Shown piece by piece: positions 34,848 to 44,005 of a stretch of 64,000 nt of DNA. The position numbers and the translations under genes are program-made. Source of the DNA: an uncultured Aquimarina sp. (GTDB lineage: Bacteria; Bacteroidota; Bacteroidia; Flavobacteriales; Flavobacteriaceae); the NCBI GenBank assembly GCA_947500505.1, contig CANMSL010000003.1, positions 248,001 to 312,000 of the forward strand. Reading direction: 5' to 3'. Positions within the stretch are counted from its first letter, which is position 1. The number at the start of each line of letters is the position of its first letter. The notes beneath the pieces were generated by a model, which was given only the letters and a program-made list of their open reading frames with translations, was not told the origin of the DNA and did no database searches.

Positions 34848-36197
34848 TCAAAATTCTCGGTTTACATCAAATGCTTCCAGGTAATCTTTTACACGTTGTA
34901 CAAACTGTCCTCCCAGTGCTCCGTTTACTACCCTGTGATCATACGAGTGTGATAAGAACATTTTATAACGGATACCGATAAAGTCACCATCTGGTGTTTC
35001 GATCACGGCTGGTACTTTGCGAATTGCTCCTAATGCTAAAATAGCAACCTGCGGTTGATTGATAATTGGTGTCCCCATAATACTGCCAAAAGTACCAACA
35101 TTGGTCACCGTATACGTTCCTCCTTGGATATCATCCGGTTTGAGGTTATTGTTACGTGCTCGGTTTGCCAAATCGTTTACTGCTTTGGTCATCCCAACCA
35201 AGTTCAACTGATCCGCATTTTTAATTACCGGCACAATTAGATTACCATCTGGTAAAGCTGCCGCCATACCCAGATTAATATTTTTCTTTTTAATAATTGT
35301 ATCGCCAGAAACAGAAATATTGATCATTGGAAAATCTCTAATTGATTTTGCCACTGCCTCCATAAAGATCGGAGTAAACGTTAGGTTCTCACCTTCTCTC
35401 TTCATAAATTCTCCTTTTACCTTCTTCCTCCAGTTCCAAATATTAGTAACATCCGCTTCTATAAACGATTGTACGTGTGCAGAAGTCTGAACCGATTCTA
35501 CCATATGATGAGCGATTAGCTTACCCATTCTGGTCATTTCTATAATCTCATCATCTCCCGACGCCACTACAGGTGCAGCTTTTGAGGTTTCAGTTTTCTT
35601 AGTAGGAGCTTTTGGAGCTGTTTTTTGTTCTGTAACCGCTGGGGCAACAGGAGTCTTTATATCTTTACCCTCTTTACGATCTTCTACAAACTGTAGGATA
35701 TCATTTTTAGTAACCCGACCGTCTTTTCCTGTTCCGGAAATATTTTCTAATTCTGCTACAGAAACTCCTTCTGCGGCAGCAATATTTTTAACTAATGGGG
35801 AATAAAATTTAGAACTCTCAGAAAAATCAGCCTTTGCTGTTGATACAGCTTCTGTAACTGCAGCCATATCATTTTCAATGACCTGTGCCGCAACTTCCGG
35901 TATAGCAGCTACTTCCTCTTTAGTTTCCTGTGGTACTGATTCTACAGTACCTTCTCCTTCTGTTTCTATAATAGCAATGGTTTGACCAACTTTTACTACA
36001 TCATCAACTTCAAAAAGTTTTTCAACCAATACACCTTCTACCTCACAAGGGACTTCACTATCTACTTTGTCCGTAGCAATCTCCAATACTGCATCGTCCA
36101 TCTCGATAGTATCACCAACTTCTTTTAACCAAGCTGTTATTGTTGCCTCTGCAACACTTTCACCCATCTTTGGAAGTTTAAGCTCAAATTTTGCCAT
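34848..36197 (-). CDS. 2-oxo acid dehydrogenase E2 component (dihydrolipoamide acyltransferase)
   Basis: A 449-residue E2. In order: one lipoyl domain (Lys44 in ATDKVDSEV), an Ala/Glu-rich linker, a peripheral-subunit-binding domain (SPLVKNIAAAEGVSVAEL), a second linker and the catalytic core. Sequence type fits the branched-chain or 2-oxoglutarate complexes. The usual HxxxDG active-site motif is DHRVVNG here, with Asn in place of Asp. I chose MAKFELKLPKMGES at 36197 because a -7 element at 36207-36214 would exclude the in-frame start at 36209. E1 and E3 are not in the window. Confidence 0.92.
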   Translation of the reverse strand: MAKFELKLPKMGESVAEATITAWLKEVGDTIEMDDAVLEIATDKVDSEVPCEVEGVLVEKLFEVDDVVKVGQTIAIIETEGEGTVESVPQETKEEVAAIPEVAAQVIENDMAAVTEAVSTAKADFSESSKFYSPLVKNIAAAEGVSVAELENISGTGKDGRVTKNDILQFVEDRKEGKDIKTPVAPAVTEQKTAPKAPTKKTETSKAAPVVASGDDEIIEMTRMGKLIAHHMVESVQTSAHVQSFIEADVTNIWNWRKKVKGEFMKREGENLTFTPIFMEAVAKSIRDFPMINISVSGDTIIKKKNINLGMAAALPDGNLIVPVIKNADQLNLVGMTKAVNDLANRARNNNLKPDDIQGGTYTVTNVGTFGSIMGTPIINQPQVAILALGAIRKVPAVIETPDGDFIGIRYKMFLSHSYDHRVVNGALGGQFVQRVKDYLEAFDVNREF

Positions 36198-36206
36198 ATT
36201 CTTAAT

Positions 36207-36214
36207 CAAAGGTA
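36207..36214 (-). promoter_or_regulatory. -7 element of the E2 gene
   Basis: TACCTTTG on the minus strand, an exact TAnnTTTG match only 9 nt before the ATG at 36197, implying a very short or absent 5' leader. Confidence 0.55.
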
Positions 36215-36287
36215 TTTATTAGTTATATTTTTTGCGAAATTAATAAAAGTTAAGCTCTTAAATTAATTTTTATTTATTAAAGTTTAT

Positions 36288-37415
36288 CTAAAAAGTAATC
36301 ACTTCACCTTTTCCATCATTAAAATCACTTCCTAAAACATACTCACAACCCGCAGGTCTAATCTTAAAAGTGATGTTCGATTTTTTAAACCGTTGCATTG
36401 CACTAATAATTTCACTAAAGCTTAGCATCTCATTATCAAAGATAAGTTCGTTATTGGTATATCCCAAATTATCTGCTGATTCTATAGATATAAACTGTAC
36501 TTCCTTTTGTAAAACTTGGGTAAGTTTACGTCTTAATTTGTCATTTTTAGAAACTAAATAATACTGATCAATCGCCCTTTTTTCTTTTTGATGATTCTTA
36601 AATGATTGTAAAACTGAGGTCAAACGGATTCCTATCGACACTAAAAAATCCAAAAACCAATTACTTTTAAAATGCTTGTTATAAAACAATCGCATTGCCC
36701 CATAAAAACTTTTGATATACTCAGCATTACGATCTGTGCTCTCTCCTTTATAATGAATAACTGGAATGATTCCTATAAAATAGTTAAGCAAACCTTTCTT
36801 TTTCATTTTGTAAGAGAGATCAATATCCTCTCCATACATAAAATAATCTTCGTCGAAACCACCTACAGATTCATAATCTTCCTTTTTCACCAGAATAAAA
36901 GCCCCTACCAAAATATCTACATCTCCAATTCCTGTATCTGATATGTGATCTGCATAATAATTTTTTACTTTGCCAATTTTAATCCCAAATAATCTTCTAA
37001 AAGATGTTAATGGCGAAGGGATATTACGTTTACTTTCCTGTAAAAAATTACCGGTACCATCTATTAATCTCGGACCGATCATTCCTGTATGTATTAGTCT
37101 TTCTGACACACGGATAATTCTTAAAAACGTATCTTCTGCTACCACCGTATCCGGATTCAGAATACAAATATATTCTCCTTTTGCTATAGCGACGCCCTGA
37201 TTATTAGCTTTTGCAAAACCAACATTTTCTTTATTTTCGATCAGTATAATATCCGGAAAACGTTTCTTGACTATTTCGCAACTATCATCTGGTGAGTTAT
37301 TATCTATAATAATAATCTCTGCATCTATATCTGCAATTGCTTTTTGCACACTTAGGATACATAGCTCTAAAAAGTAACGCACATTATAATTAAGGATGAC
37401 AACGGAAAGCTTCAG
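36288..37415 (-). CDS. Family 2 glycosyltransferase, apparent CTG start
   Basis: A GT-A fold glycosyltransferase of the rhamnosyltransferase-like type, about 375 residues. AEIIIIDNNSPDDS, ICILNPDTVV and EDIDLSYKMKKKG are family landmarks. The first GTG (37382) would cut off the conserved first strand: codons upstream of it read KLSVVILNYNVRYF, which is the canonical GT2 N-terminus. In that stretch no ATG, GTG or TTG occurs; the only plausible start is CTG at 37413-37415, in the place where relatives have ATG. It probably acts in cell-surface polysaccharide synthesis and stands alone here. Confidence 0.85.
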   Translation of the reverse strand: MKLSVVILNYNVRYFLELCILSVQKAIADIDAEIIIIDNNSPDDSCEIVKKRFPDIILIENKENVGFAKANNQGVAIAKGEYICILNPDTVVAEDTFLRIIRVSERLIHTGMIGPRLIDGTGNFLQESKRNIPSPLTSFRRLFGIKIGKVKNYYADHISDTGIGDVDILVGAFILVKKEDYESVGGFDEDYFMYGEDIDLSYKMKKKGLLNYFIGIIPVIHYKGESTDRNAEYIKSFYGAMRLFYNKHFKSNWFLDFLVSIGIRLTSVLQSFKNHQKEKRAIDQYYLVSKNDKLRRKLTQVLQKEVQFISIESADNLGYTNNELIFDNEMLSFSEIISAMQRFKKSNITFKIRPAGCEYVLGSDFNDGKGEVITF

Positions 37416-37662
37416 AAGGAAATAACTTTAAAATTTATATATTTTTTACTCGAATACTACTATACCTACTACTATTTATCAAAACTATTACTTTTTATTT
37501 TCAATTACACTTCGACAAAACATCGACAAACTCAGTGTGAAATTCAATTATATTTTAAAAGAAATAAAAGATCTGCTAATTTATGCTAACAGTCAAAAAT
37601 ATATAAAAGTTAGAAAAATAGCAGAAAAATTTAATATATTAAAACTACTTATTCTTATTAGT

Positions 37663-38283
37663 TTAAGAGCTTTTCAAAGCATTTTCAAAAGGAATTCTGT
37701 TAATAATACTTCTTCCCAATGTTACTTCATCAGCATACTCTAGTTCATCGTTAACACCTATACCTCTTGCGATTGTAGATGTTTTGATCTCTACACCTTC
37801 TAACCGCTTATAGATATAAAAATTAGTAGTATCCCCTTCCATCGTTGCACTTAGCGCAAAGATCAATTCTTTTATTTCTCCTGATTTTGCTTTTTCAACT
37901 AGTGTATAAATCTTTAGATCCTGGGGTCCGATACCATCCATGGGGCTTATTTTCCCTCCTAAGACGTGGTACAAACCCTTGTATTGACTCGTACTCTCGA
38001 TCGCCATTACATCCCTGATATCCTCTACAACGCAAATCACATCCTGAATGCGATTAGGATTGCTACAGATATCACAAACATCTAAATCACTGATACTATG
38101 ACATTTTTTACAAAATTTCACCTCTTCTCTCAAAGTACCTAACGCCTTTACTAAATGTTGTGTCTGAGTTTCCGGCTGTCGTAAAAGGTGTAATACCAAT
38201 CGCAATGCAGTTCGCTTACCAACCCCTGGTAATTGCGACATCTCATAAACTGCGTTTTCTAATAATTTTGATGAAAATTCCAT
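37663..38283 (-). CDS. recR: Recombination protein RecR
   Basis: RecR loads RecA at single-strand gaps together with RecO and RecF. The 206-residue protein has an N-terminal HhH region ([17 protein letters not shown]), a zinc finger formed by Cys58, Cys61, Cys70 and Cys73, a Toprim domain ([17 protein letters not shown]) and the typical C-terminus ([10 protein letters not shown]). It has its own promoter at 38291-38324. Confidence 0.96.
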   Translation of the reverse strand: MEFSSKLLENAVYEMSQLPGVGKRTALRLVLHLLRQPETQTQHLVKALGTLREEVKFCKKCHSISDLDVCDICSNPNRIQDVICVVEDIRDVMAIESTSQYKGLYHVLGGKISPMDGIGPQDLKIYTLVEKAKSGEIKELIFALSATMEGDTTNFYIYKRLEGVEIKTSTIARGIGVNDELEYADEVTLGRSIINRIPFENALKSS

Positions 38284-38290
38284 AGCGATA

Positions 38291-38324
38291 CAAATGTAAG
38301 AAATAGTGGTGAGTATTTAAGCAA
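38291..38324 (-). promoter_or_regulatory. Promoter of recR
   Basis: On the minus strand TTG (38322-38324), 23 nt, TACATTTG (38291-38298, exact TAnnTTTG), 8 nt before the recR ATG, so the leader is very short. Confidence 0.6.
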
Positions 38325-38440
38325 CGGAGTATCGAGTATATATCGGATCATACATTCACTTACCAAGTCATTCGTTCATAGACTCAAAAACTGACAAACT
38401 CCCATACTATTTTATTACTTTTACCACAAAAGAGGAAATC

Positions 38441-38617
38441 ATGTTTGATACACTTTCTGAAGAAACCCAATTAGTAATAGTTGTCATAGGAATAGCTTTG
38501 TTATTTTTTATTGTACGATGGAATTCCGGGAGAAATAAGAGAAAATTATACGATCGTGACAAAAGAGATTTCAGAAAGAACTATTTTAAAAAATCGAAAG
38601 AAAGAACAAAAAAATAA
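38441..38617 (+). CDS. Small single-pass membrane protein (58 aa)
   Basis: A clean 58-residue frame. Residues about 10-26 form a membrane helix (LVIVVIGIALLFFIVRW), followed by a strongly basic tail (RNKRKLYDRDKRDFRKNYFK). An AGAGGAAA sequence precedes the ATG by a few bases, which is an unusually good ribosome-binding site for this genome. No family is recognised. Confidence 0.6.
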   Translation: MFDTLSEETQLVIVVIGIALLFFIVRWNSGRNKRKLYDRDKRDFRKNYFKKSKERTKK

Positions 38618-38667
38618 AGGTTAAAAGTATACATTATTGAGTGTGAAATTAAACTAATATCCTCTCT

Positions 38668-38704
38668 GTCCCGATACTCGGGACATCTCTCCCATAGGGA
38701 GAGA
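38668..38704. repeat. REP-like pair of GC-rich hairpins
   Basis: Two perfect hairpins in tandem: GTCCCGA-TAC-TCGGGAC (38668-38684) and TCTCTCCC-ATA-GGGAGAGA (38686-38704). They are much richer in G and C than the surroundings and have no T run. Motifs of the CCCGATA...TATCGGG kind are common dispersed repeats in Bacteroidota. Confidence 0.6.
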
Positions 38705-38783
38705 AGCCAGAATTGAGGTTTGATCAAAAATTATAGTCTACTCAATACTTTGTACTTAACACTATATACCTAAATAAACACAA

Positions 38784-39359
38784 ATGAAGATATACACTAA
38801 AACCGGAGATAAAGGTACTACTGCATTATTTGGGGGCACCAGGGTTCCTAAACACCATATACGTATTGATAGTTATGGAACTGTAGATGAACTTAACTCA
38901 CACATAGGTTTGATAAGAGACCAACAAATTGATGAGCTAAGTAAAAATGTATTGATTAACATTCAGGATAAATTATTTACTGTAGGAGCAGTTTTAGCAA
39001 CGGATCCGGAAAAAGCGATCCTTAAGAGTGGTCAAAAACGATTGAATATACCAACTATTTCTTCAGAAGATATAACATTATTGGAGACTGAAATGGATCG
39101 TATGAACGAGTCTTTACCACCGATGACGCATTTTGTACTACCCGGTGGGCACCAAACTGTGTCATTCTGTCACATTGCCCGGTGTGTATGCCGAAGAGCG
39201 GAGCGTTTGTCCACAGCTTTATACGAAATGGAACCTTTTGAAGAAACAACATTGCAGTACTTAAACAGACTATCTGACTACTTGTTTGTACTGGCACGAA
39301 AGTTGTCATACGATTTAGAGGCCGATGAGATACAATGGATCCCTCAAAAAAATTCTTGA
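38784..39359 (+). CDS. Cob(I)alamin adenosyltransferase, PduO type
   Basis: This enzyme makes adenosylcobalamin from cob(I)alamin and ATP. The 191-residue protein has KTGDKGTTALFGGTRV, SYGTVDELNSHIG and the active-site helix ARCVCRRAERLSTAL. The methylmalonyl-CoA mutase chaperone MeaB is encoded in the same window (56.9 kb), which fits a B12-dependent mutase in this organism. Confidence 0.95.
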   Translation: MKIYTKTGDKGTTALFGGTRVPKHHIRIDSYGTVDELNSHIGLIRDQQIDELSKNVLINIQDKLFTVGAVLATDPEKAILKSGQKRLNIPTISSEDITLLETEMDRMNESLPPMTHFVLPGGHQTVSFCHIARCVCRRAERLSTALYEMEPFEETTLQYLNRLSDYLFVLARKLSYDLEADEIQWIPQKNS

Positions 39360-39446
39360 TACTTTTTGAAAGCCTGAAAATAAGTTAAGGGTAATACCCG
39401 AAAAATCACGTTCTTATAATTATTGTTTAAATAATTAATTTTTTAC

Positions 39447-39476
39447 TTGACTTTTTAAACTAAAAAATTATTTTTG
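39447..39476 (+). promoter_or_regulatory. Promoter of the DUF2795 gene
   Basis: TTG (39447-39449), 19 nt, TATTTTTG (39469-39476). This is an ideal Bacteroidota promoter, 24 nt before the ATG. Confidence 0.8.
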
Positions 39477-39500
39477 CAAAAAAATTAAACCAGTAAGCAT

Positions 39501-39722
39501 ATGTATTGGACTTTAGAATTAGCATCTTACTTAAGTGATGCACCTTGGCCAGCAACCAAAGATGAGTTAATTGACTATGCAATTCGTACGGGAGCACCGC
39601 TAGAGGTTGTGGAAAACCTACAATCAATTGAAGATGAAGGAGATTCGTATGATTCTATAGAAGAGATATGGCCAGATTATCCTACAGACGAAGATTATCT
39701 TTGGAATGAGGATGAATATTAA
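39501..39722 (+). CDS. DUF2795 domain protein
   Basis: A 73-residue acidic protein (MYWTLELASYLSDAPWPATK, IDYAIRTGAPLEVVENLQSI) of the DUF2795 family, conserved in Bacteroidota as a single-gene unit. The sequence suggests a small helical domain; the function is unknown. It has its own strong promoter and terminator. Confidence 0.85.
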   Translation: MYWTLELASYLSDAPWPATKDELIDYAIRTGAPLEVVENLQSIEDEGDSYDSIEEIWPDYPTDEDYLWNEDEY

Positions 39723-39742
39723 AAAAATATTTAAATAGTATT

Positions 39743-39769
39743 AAAAGTCTCGCAAGAGGCTTTTTTTTT
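39743..39769 (+). terminator. Terminator after the DUF2795 gene
   Basis: Stem AAAAGTCTC / GAGGCTTTT (one G-T pair), loop GCAA, then nine or more T. Confidence 0.85.
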
Positions 39770-39840
39770 GCGTAAATTACGCCACTTTTTCGAACTATGG
39801 TGTAGCTCGAAAAGTATTGTATAATATTGCCGCTAAGGCA
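39770..39840 (+). promoter_or_regulatory. Cluster of hairpins upstream of secA
   Basis: Three stem-loops: GCGTAA-A-TTACGC (39770-39782), ACTTTTTCGA with TCGAAAAGT (39784-39793 and 39807-39815) and TGCC / GGCA (39828-39831 and 39837-39840). They start at the edge of the preceding terminator and end 117 nt before the secA ATG. They could be a structured leader or a small repeat. Confidence 0.35.
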
Positions 39841-39956
39841 CTGAGATTAGGATAAACCTAAGAATTGAAATTAACCAAAGAACTATCTTTCGGATGTTTA
39901 ATTGGTTCGTTTCATTTCAAAACTAAATCTCACTAAAAACATATAACCATAAACCC

Positions 39957-42900
39957 ATGGGAGTTTTAGATTCTGTATTAAAAGTATTTGTTGGAGATAA
40001 ATCCAAAAAAGATATAAAAGAAATCCAGCCAAAGGTTGAATTAATTAAAAAGGAAGAACAAGCCATTGCGGCGCTTTCTGATAATGAACTACGTGCTAAA
40101 ACAATAGAGTTTAAAAATTTTATCAATGATGCCCGTGCGGATATTAACTCCAAAATAGCTGATCTTACTGAGGAGGCAGATGCAACAGAGGATATCGACA
40201 GAAAAGAAGATATCTACGTGGAAATTGACAAATTAAAAAAGGATGCATATGAAGCGACGGAAAAAGCTTTAAATGAAATACTACCACAAGCTTTTGCAGT
40301 AGTAAAAGAAACTGCCAAAAGATTTGCAGAAAATGATACAATTACGGTAGAAGCCACTGCTTATGACAGAGAGTTATCCGGCACTAGAGACCATATTACG
40401 CTAGATGGAGATCAAGTGATTTGGTCTACAAGCTGGGATGCAGCAGGAAAGGAAGTAAAATGGGATATGGTTCACTATGATGTACAGCTTATTGGTGGTA
40501 TTGCTCTGCACGAAGGAAAAGTAGCAGAAATGCAAACCGGAGAAGGTAAAACTCTTGTTGCTACTTTACCAGTATATCTTAATGCATTATCCGGCAATGG
40601 TGTACATTTGGTTACCGTTAATGATTATCTCGCACGTCGTGATAGTGAGTGGATGGCGCCTATTTTTCAATTTCACGGGTTAACGGTGGATTGTATTGAT
40701 AACCACAGACCTAACTCCGCACAACGTAGAGCAGCTTATAACGCTGATATTACCTACGGAACAAACAATGAATTTGGTTTTGACTATTTGAGGGATAATA
40801 TGTCGCACGCTCCAGAAGACCTGGTTCAGCGACCACATAACTATGCTATCATCGATGAGGTAGATTCTGTATTAATCGATGATGCACGTACACCGCTCAT
40901 CATTTCGGGACCTATTCCTAAAGGAGATATTCATGAATTTGATGAATTAAAACCAAAAATTGCCGACATTGTTGGAGTACAACAAAAATATTTAACTACA
41001 GTCCTTGCCGAAGCAAAGAAACTGATCAAAGAAGGAAATACGAAAGATGGTGGTTTCAAATTATTGCAAGTATATCGGGGGATCCCTAAAAACAAAGCAT
41101 TAATCAAGTTTTTAAGTGAAGAAGGAGTTAAACTTCTACTTCAAAAAACCGAAAACTTCTATATGCAAGATAATAATCGTGAGATGCATAAGATAGATGC
41201 TGATCTGTATTATGTAATTGAAGAAAAAAATAATCAAATAGATTTAACCGATAAGGGTGTTGATTACCTTTCTGGTAAAGATGATCCTGATTTCTTTGTA
41301 TTACCACAGATAGGGATGGAAATCGCCAAAATCGAGGACCAAGGTTTATCAAAAGAAGAAGAAGCAGAAAAGAAAGAAGACCTTTTTAGAGAATACAGTG
41401 TAAAGAGTGAACGTATCCACACCTTACGTCAGTTATTAAAAGCGTATTCATTATTCGAAAAAGATGTAGAATACGTAGTTATGGACAACAAAGTAAAAAT
41501 TGTTGATGAGCAAACCGGGCGTATTATGGACGGTCGTCGTTATAGTGATGGACTACACCAGGCAATCGAAGCAAAGGAAAATGTAAAGATTGAAGATGCC
41601 ACCCAGACATTTGCAACAGTAACACTACAAAATTACTTCCGTATGTACGGAAAGCTATCCGGTATGACGGGTACTGCCGTTACGGAAGCGGGAGAATTAT
41701 GGGAAATCTACAAATTAGATGTAGTAGAAATTCCCACCAATAGACCTATTGCCAGAAAAGATAAAGAAGATTTAGTTTACAAAACCAAGCGCGAAAAATA
41801 TAATGCAGTTATCGAAGAGGTAACTGAATTATCACGAGCAGGAAGACCCGTACTAATCGGTACCACTTCCGTAGAAATTTCGGAATTATTAGGTAGAATG
41901 CTTACCATCCGTAAGGTTCCTCATAATGTACTGAATGCTAAACTTCATAAAAAAGAAGCAGATATCGTGGCGGAGGCAGGTAATCCAGGAGTTGTAACGA
42001 TCGCAACGAATATGGCAGGTCGTGGAACAGATATTAAACTTTCAGATGAAGTAAAAGCAGCTGGTGGTTTAGCTATTATCGGAACAGAACGCCATGATTC
42101 TCGCCGTGTAGACAGGCAGTTACGTGGTCGTGCGGGTCGACAGGGAGACCCAGGAAGCTCTCAGTTCTATGTTTCTTTAGAGGACAACTTAATGCGATTA
42201 TTCGGATCGGAGCGTATTGCTAAGATGATGGATCGAATGGGATTGAAAGAAGGAGAAGTAATCCAGCATTCTATGATTTCTAAATCTATCGAAAGAGCAC
42301 AGAAAAAGGTAGAGGAAAACAACTTTGGAGTTCGTAAACGATTACTGGAGTATGATGATGTTATGAACGCCCAGCGTGAAGTGGTTTACAAGCGTCGTTA
42401 TCACGCATTATTCGGAGAACGTCTTCGTGTGGATCTTGCTAATATGATTTATGATACAGCAGAAGTAATTACCGAATCTAATAAAAATGCGCAGGATTTT
42501 AAAAACTTTGAATTTGAATTGATTCGTTATTTCTCTATGAGTAGTCCTATTACTACGGAGGAATTCGAAAAAATGGATATTCAGAAGATTGCCGGAGAAG
42601 TTTATAAAGCCGCTTACGAACATTACCAGGATAAAATGAAACGTAATGCAGAAGCTGCATACCCTGTAATTAAACAGGTATATGAAGATCCTTCCAGCAA
42701 ATATGAACGTATTTTGGTACCGTTTACAGACGGTGTAAAAAGCCTCAATGTGGCTACCAACCTTCAGAAAGCCTATGAGACAGAAGGAAAGCAATTAATT
42801 ACAGATTTTGAAAAGAATATCACCTTAGCTATTATCGATGATGCGTGGAAAACACATCTGCGTAAAATGGATGAGCTAAAACAAAGTGTACAGTTGGCAG

Positions 42901-43313
42901 TTCACGAGCAAAAAGATCCATTACTTATTTATAAATTTGAAGCTTTTGAATTGTTCAAAGCAATGATCGAAGAAGTAAATAAAGACGTGATTTCATTCTT
43001 ATTTAAAGGAGAATTACCAACGGGTAATACACAAGATATTTCTGAAGCTCGTCAAGTAAAAAGAAAAGAAAATCTAGAGACTTCTAAAGAAGAAATCCCT
43101 AATATGGACGAGCGTGCGGCGCAGAATAGAGCCGCCGGACAGACACAACAACGTCCTCAGGTAACTGAGACTATTGTTCGTGAACAACCTAAGATTGGTC
43201 GTAATGACAGAGTTACTATTAAACACGTAATGAGTGGAGAAAACAAAGTTGTTAAGTACAAACAGGCGATTCCGTTAATTGAAAAAGGAGAATGGGTGCT
43301 TGTAAGTGAGTAA
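39957..43313 (+). CDS. secA: Preprotein translocase ATPase SecA
   Basis: SecA drives protein export through SecYEG. At 1118 residues it is longer than the 900-residue E. coli form because of the Bacteroidota insertions, notably around residues 320-460 (from GDIHEFDELKPKIADIV to YYVIEEKNNQIDLTDKG). The Walker A segment MQTGEGKTLVA is near residue 190, DEVDS near 300, and ATNMAGRGTDIKL in motor domain 2. The C-terminus lacks the zinc-binding CxCx8CH motif and ends KGEWVLVSE. It is a single-gene unit with a strong terminator. Confidence 0.97.
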   Translation: MGVLDSVLKVFVGDKSKKDIKEIQPKVELIKKEEQAIAALSDNELRAKTIEFKNFINDARADINSKIADLTEEADATEDIDRKEDIYVEIDKLKKDAYEATEKALNEILPQAFAVVKETAKRFAENDTITVEATAYDRELSGTRDHITLDGDQVIWSTSWDAAGKEVKWDMVHYDVQLIGGIALHEGKVAEMQTGEGKTLVATLPVYLNALSGNGVHLVTVNDYLARRDSEWMAPIFQFHGLTVDCIDNHRPNSAQRRAAYNADITYGTNNEFGFDYLRDNMSHAPEDLVQRPHNYAIIDEVDSVLIDDARTPLIISGPIPKGDIHEFDELKPKIADIVGVQQKYLTTVLAEAKKLIKEGNTKDGGFKLLQVYRGIPKNKALIKFLSEEGVKLLLQKTENFYMQDNNREMHKIDADLYYVIEEKNNQIDLTDKGVDYLSGKDDPDFFVLPQIGMEIAKIEDQGLSKEEEAEKKEDLFREYSVKSERIHTLRQLLKAYSLFEKDVEYVVMDNKVKIVDEQTGRIMDGRRYSDGLHQAIEAKENVKIEDATQTFATVTLQNYFRMYGKLSGMTGTAVTEAGELWEIYKLDVVEIPTNRPIARKDKEDLVYKTKREKYNAVIEEVTELSRAGRPVLIGTTSVEISELLGRMLTIRKVPHNVLNAKLHKKEADIVAEAGNPGVVTIATNMAGRGTDIKLSDEVKAAGGLAIIGTERHDSRRVDRQLRGRAGRQGDPGSSQFYVSLEDNLMRLFGSERIAKMMDRMGLKEGEVIQHSMISKSIERAQKKVEENNFGVRKRLLEYDDVMNAQREVVYKRRYHALFGERLRVDLANMIYDTAEVITESNKNAQDFKNFEFELIRYFSMSSPITTEEFEKMDIQKIAGEVYKAAYEHYQDKMKRNAEAAYPVIKQVYEDPSSKYERILVPFTDGVKSLNVATNLQKAYETEGKQLITDFEKNITLAIIDDAWKTHLRKMDELKQSVQLAVHEQKDPLLIYKFEAFELFKAMIEEVNKDVISFLFKGELPTGNTQDISEARQVKRKENLETSKEEIPNMDERAAQNRAAGQTQQRPQVTETIVREQPKIGRNDRVTIKHVMSGENKVVKYKQAIPLIEKGEWVLVSE

Positions 43314-43339
43314 TAATCCCAGAAAAGATTTAATTATAA

Positions 43340-43375
43340 AATAACCCTGAAGCAATGCTTCAGGGTTATTTGTTT
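43340..43375 (+). terminator. Terminator of secA
   Basis: Perfect 14-bp stem AATAACCCTGAAGC / GCTTCAGGGTTATT (43340-43353 with 43357-43370), loop AAT, followed by TGTTTTAT. It can also serve the convergent minus-strand gene. Confidence 0.9.
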
Positions 43376-43396
43376 TATCTTACGATTCTAGTTTCC

Positions 43397-44005
43397 CTAG
43401 GCAAGCGATCGCTTGTACATCGTAAAAAACAAAAAAGGCAAGTATCCGATAGCGAAGAGTAAAGCTCCTGCTAGCAATAATACCTCTGCACCCATCCAAT
43501 GCATTAATTTAAATAATCCGGACATACCGATAATAACACCGGATATACAACCTAAAATAATTTTCAATCTTTCTGAAAGTGATCTCGCAATTGCGACCTT
43601 ATATCTATCAAAAGCTAACATTGGCACAAAAACTAATAACAGTAACAGAAAACCTGTTATAAAAAGCTTATTGGCACCAGGGTACGATAAAATCTTAAAA
43701 GTAATTCCAGTTGTTAAAGTTAATGCTCCAATAAATCCAATAAAATACATAAGTTTTTTCATCATGATAATTCGTTTTGAGTTTAATAAAAAAAATGTTT
43801 TTCTTTCTAAATTGATCAAACCGTTAGGTGCTAATTCTGCTATAGCTTCCTGTAATGATTGATCAAATGTTTTACCTGTCTTTAGTTCACTTTCGACTAC
43901 ACAACATAAATGATCCACTATATCATCTCGTAAACCAGGTAGTTTTAATCCTTGATTATGGACAAAATCCCTTATCCTTTCTTCTTGTTCGGAATTTAAC
44001 TTCAT
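43397..44005 (-). CDS. PadR-linked membrane protein
   Basis: A 202-residue protein. The first 75 residues are soluble (EEQEERIRDFV-type start; DDIVDHLCCVVESELKTGK and ALQEAIAEL-like helix), as in DUF1700/HAAS-type sensor domains found downstream of PadR. Residues about 85-198 contain four membrane helices. The start overlaps the PadR stop (ATGA, 4 nt), showing translational coupling. This PadR plus membrane-protein pairing is common; the membrane protein's role is unknown. Confidence 0.75.
   Translation of the reverse strand: MKLNSEQEERIRDFVHNQGLKLPGLRDDIVDHLCCVVESELKTGKTFDQSLQEAIAELAPNGLINLERKTFFLLNSKRIIMMKKLMYFIGFIGALTLTTGITFKILSYPGANKLFITGFLLLLLVFVPMLAFDRYKVAIARSLSERLKIILGCISGVIIGMSGLFKLMHWMGAEVLLLAGALLFAIGYLPFLFFTMYKRSLA

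Noticed and set aside
34718..34981. 87-codon plus-strand frame across the repeat and the 3' end of the E2 gene
   Set aside because: It begins inside the inverted-repeat element and then runs antisense to E2, so it is an artefact of the repeat.
38441..38617. Reading the 58-residue membrane frame as random open sequence
   Set aside because: The clean helix plus basic tail and a good AGAGGAAA site before the ATG make a real gene more likely, so it was kept.
42408..42794. 128-codon minus-strand frame inside secA
   Set aside because: Shadow of secA codons; Phe/Ile/Cys-rich translation without any domain.
43413..43862. 149-codon plus-strand frame opposite the PadR-linked membrane protein
   Set aside because: Its hydrophobic character mirrors the membrane helices of the real gene; no promoter or family support.
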